Below are positions 62,425 through 64,000 of a DNA stretch of 64,000 nt, piece after piece. The position numbers and the translations under genes are program-made. This DNA comes from Halobaculum halobium. GTDB taxonomy: Archaea; Halobacteriota; Halobacteria; Halobacteriales; Haloferacaceae. Under the pieces are notes generated by a model. It was not told the DNA's origin, made no database searches, and saw nothing but the letters and a program-made list of their open reading frames with translations. The stretch is taken from assembly GCF_030127145.1 (NCBI RefSeq), contig NZ_CP126158.1:1798001-1862000 (forward strand), read 5' to 3'. Position 1 is the first letter of the stretch, and the number at the start of each line of letters is the position of its first letter.

Positions 62425-63311
62425 TCACGCCCCGCCGCGGCGGCGGGCGACCAGCGCGACGACGGCGAGCGCGAGCAGCCCCCGCACAGGAACAGGAAGC
62501 CGGGTGACGCGGCGAGCTGGTCGACCAGCGTCGGCCCCGCGTCGCCGGAAACGGCGTACGTCGTCTCTCGCGCCAACTCCGTCGCGGTCGACGCGGGCGT
62601 CGGTGTCGCTGCGGGCGTCGAAGTGGGCGCGGACGTGGCCGTCTCCGCGGCCGTCTCGGTCGCCTCCTGGATCCCGATGCCGCCGTCGGTGGCGGTTTCA
62701 GTCGACGCCTCCGTCGCCGTCGGTGTCGCGGCGTCGTCGGCTGCCGCCTCCGTGGCCGTCGCGTTCGTCGACTCGACGCTCACGTCGCCGTCCGCACCGC
62801 TGGCGCCGTCTGCGCCCCCGGCCGCCCCGAACCCGAACGTGGGCGCGAACGGGCCGTCGAGTGCGGTCTCGACGACGACGGCGCCGAGGCCGACCGCGCC
62901 GATCCCGCCGAGCAGGCGGCTGAGCGTCGCGCGGATGCCCGAGGCTTCGGACTCGGGGCCGGCGACGAGCACGAGCGGCCCGTCGGCCGGGGCGTACACG
63001 TCCATCTCGCGGCCCTTCTGGGAGTAGGAGGTGTCGACGACCTCGACGACGCCCGCCTCGCGCAGGCGCTTCAGGTGGTACTGGGTGTTCTGCAGCGACG
63101 TGTCGACGCGATCGGCGACGTCGCTGGCGGGCCCAGGGCTGTCGTGGAGCGCAGAGAGGATCGCGCGGGCGGTGTCCGAGGACAACGCGGCGAGCACGTC
63201 GTCGGCGTCGTCGCCGTCGACGCCGATGACCCGCGGGTCGCGGTCGCCGTCGTCGTCGCCGCGGGACCACGGCCCGCCGATCCCGGGGATGGAGGAGGGC
63301 ATGTCGGCCAT
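62425..63311 (-). pseudogene. ArsR-like HTH membrane-anchored protein, interrupted near its C-terminus
   Basis: The protein has an acidic start, an ArsR/PadR-type winged helix (LSSDTARAILSALHDSPGPA, SLQNTQYHLKRLREAGVVEV; about 42-92), a wing YSQKGREMDVYAPAD, a hydrophobic stretch LGGIGAVGLGAVVVETAL, a long Ala/Thr-rich region, and a final SPGFLFLCGG. At the Cs of 62479-62483 (GGGGG on the coding strand) one G appears missing; the alternative frame completes a TM anchor LLALAVVALVARRRGGA with TGA at 62425-62427. Haloarchaeal HTH proteins with C-terminal TM anchors are common. The break lies within the last 25 residues. Confidence 0.75.
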
Positions 63312-63419
63312 TCGTCGTTCCTCTTTCGCGGTGGAGTTGGTAAGCCTTCCGTGCGCTCACGCCCGGCGACGGACAGCCGGGTCCGCGGCGCTCGTCGTCC
63401 CGTCCCCCCTCGCGTTCCG

Positions 63420-64000
63420 TCACCCCAACCGGCTATGGCCGAACACGACGGCGGCCGCCGCGATCGTCGCCGCTCCGGCGATCGCTGTCGCGATCCCGAA
63501 GCCGTCGCCGGTCGCGCTCGTCCCGCCGGGGTCGGTTGTCTCGGACAGCGCGGCTGTCGCGGTCGTCCCCGTCGGCGACTCGTCCCCGCCCGCGGTCGTC
63601 GCGGCTGCGTCCCCGTTCGTCGCCGGCGGCGCGGTCGTCGGTCCCGGCGTCTCCGCCGGACGCACCTCGACGGTCTCGTTCTCGACGGCGACCGCGTGGG
63701 TCGCGCTGGCGACCCGCAGCCCCACCGAGTACTCGCCGGGCGTGGCGGTCTGCGGAACCGCGACGACGACCGTCGTGTCGATCTCCTCGCCGGGCGCCAC
63801 TGACGGCCACTCGACCGTCCGGTTCGCTGACCGGTACCGGCCGTCGCCCCGCACGCCCGCTATCGACCAGCCCTCGGGCAACGACGCGACGGACACGGAG
63901 AGGGATTCGATCGGGGTCTCGCCGTTGTTGACGAGACTGAGGAGCAGTTCCCCCTGTCGTTCGTCGTGCCCGACCGAACCGAGGTGCGCGAAGACGGTCT
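63420..64000 (-). CDS. Secreted or anchored NEW3/CARDB-like protein, 5' truncated
   Basis: The frame is open from the window edge to the stop at 63420-63422 and encodes at least 193 residues. It shows VFAHLGSVGHDERQGELLLS and LVNNGETPIESLSVSVASLP, then PGEEIDTTVVVAVPQTATPG and EYSVGLRVASATHAVAV, the beta-sandwich wording of NEW3/CARDB repeats used on archaeal cell surfaces. A Thr/Ala-rich stalk of about 60 residues leads to a C-terminal TM segment (GFGIATAIAGAATIAAAAVV) with few following residues. The N-terminal part and the signal peptide lie outside. It is upstream of the HTH gene (108 nt) and possibly co-transcribed. Confidence 0.7.
   Translation of the reverse strand, partial: TVFAHLGSVGHDERQGELLLSLVNNGETPIESLSVSVASLPEGWSIAGVRGDGRYRSANRTVEWPSVAPGEEIDTTVVVAVPQTATPGEYSVGLRVASATHAVAVENETVEVRPAETPGPTTAPPATNGDAAATTAGGDESPTGTTATAALSETTDPGGTSATGDGFGIATAIAGAATIAAAAVVFGHSRLG

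Overview
The window is chromosomal DNA from an extreme haloarchaeon (class Halobacteria; the Halorubrum/Haloferax-like side is likely, but the genus cannot be fixed from sequence alone). The signs are very high GC, codons ending almost always in G or C, strongly acidic proteins, TATA boxes about 26-30 nt upstream of leaderless start codons, and family markers: split-type DNA polymerase II large subunit (PolC/DP2), replication factor C small subunit, SAMP2, an Htr-type transducer, the LysW-dependent arginine pathway, a bacterial-type NAD+ DNA ligase and a membrane lycopene cyclase. I see no rRNA, tRNA, CRISPR array, transposase or integrase. The window reads as a housekeeping chromosome segment.

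Layout. 1-4.2 kb: end of a NifU-like protein, a sulfatase-superfamily hydrolase, a frameshifted ketopantoate reductase and two small proteins. 4.2-8.4 kb: polC and a PPC-domain protein. 8.6-12.7 kb: methionine/homocysteine genes metY-metX-metY. 12.7-14.6 kb: two-gene ABC exporter. 14.8-19.2 kb: ligA and an Htr transducer. 19.2-24.3 kb: serB, serA, thrC, a coiled-coil protein and an HTH regulator. 24.4-27.6 kb: small uncharacterised haloarchaeal genes, VOC and cupin proteins. 27.6-34.2 kb: tetrapyrrole genes (hemL; operon hemC-cobA-hemD) flanking an ammonium transporter fused to a PII domain. 34.3-44.1 kb: complete arginine cluster argG-argH-argW-argX-argC-argB-argD-argE-argF. 44.3-50.5 kb: XPD/DinG-like helicase, ZNRD2-like zinc ribbon, Hef helicase/nuclease. 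50.6-64 kb: lycopene cyclase, ferredoxin, rpiA, histone-fold protein, larB, GIY-YIG protein, flavodoxin-like reductase, phosphohexomutase, phosphodiesterase, GNAT + samp2, rfcS, CDF transporter, metallophosphoesterase, HTH membrane protein and the end of a secreted or anchored protein.

Functional links. ArgW (LysW) is the carrier protein on which ArgX, ArgC, ArgB, ArgD and ArgE build ornithine from glutamate; ArgF, ArgG and ArgH finish arginine. Most of these genes overlap by 4 nt or abut. MetX activates homoserine and the two MetY paralogues make homocysteine; ThrC uses the competing homoserine branch. HemL, HemC, HemD and CobA take glutamate-semialdehyde to uroporphyrinogen III and precorrin-2. 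Nitrogen uptake (Amt-PII) sits between the two tetrapyrrole loci.

The most interesting signals are: an Amt-PII fusion whose GTG start overlaps the stop of a 22-codon leaderless leader ORF; a palindrome just upstream of that TATA box; a 31-aa four-cysteine microprotein with its own strong TATA box beside it; an arginine-rich leaderless leader ORF in front of argG; a four-cysteine insert in HemL; and two exact local duplications of gene 3' ends (56 bp and 69 bp). Four otherwise well conserved genes (panE, argH, lycopene cyclase, an HTH membrane protein) each carry exactly one single-base deletion, mostly in short homopolymers. That pattern looks more like consensus sequence error than four independent gene losses.
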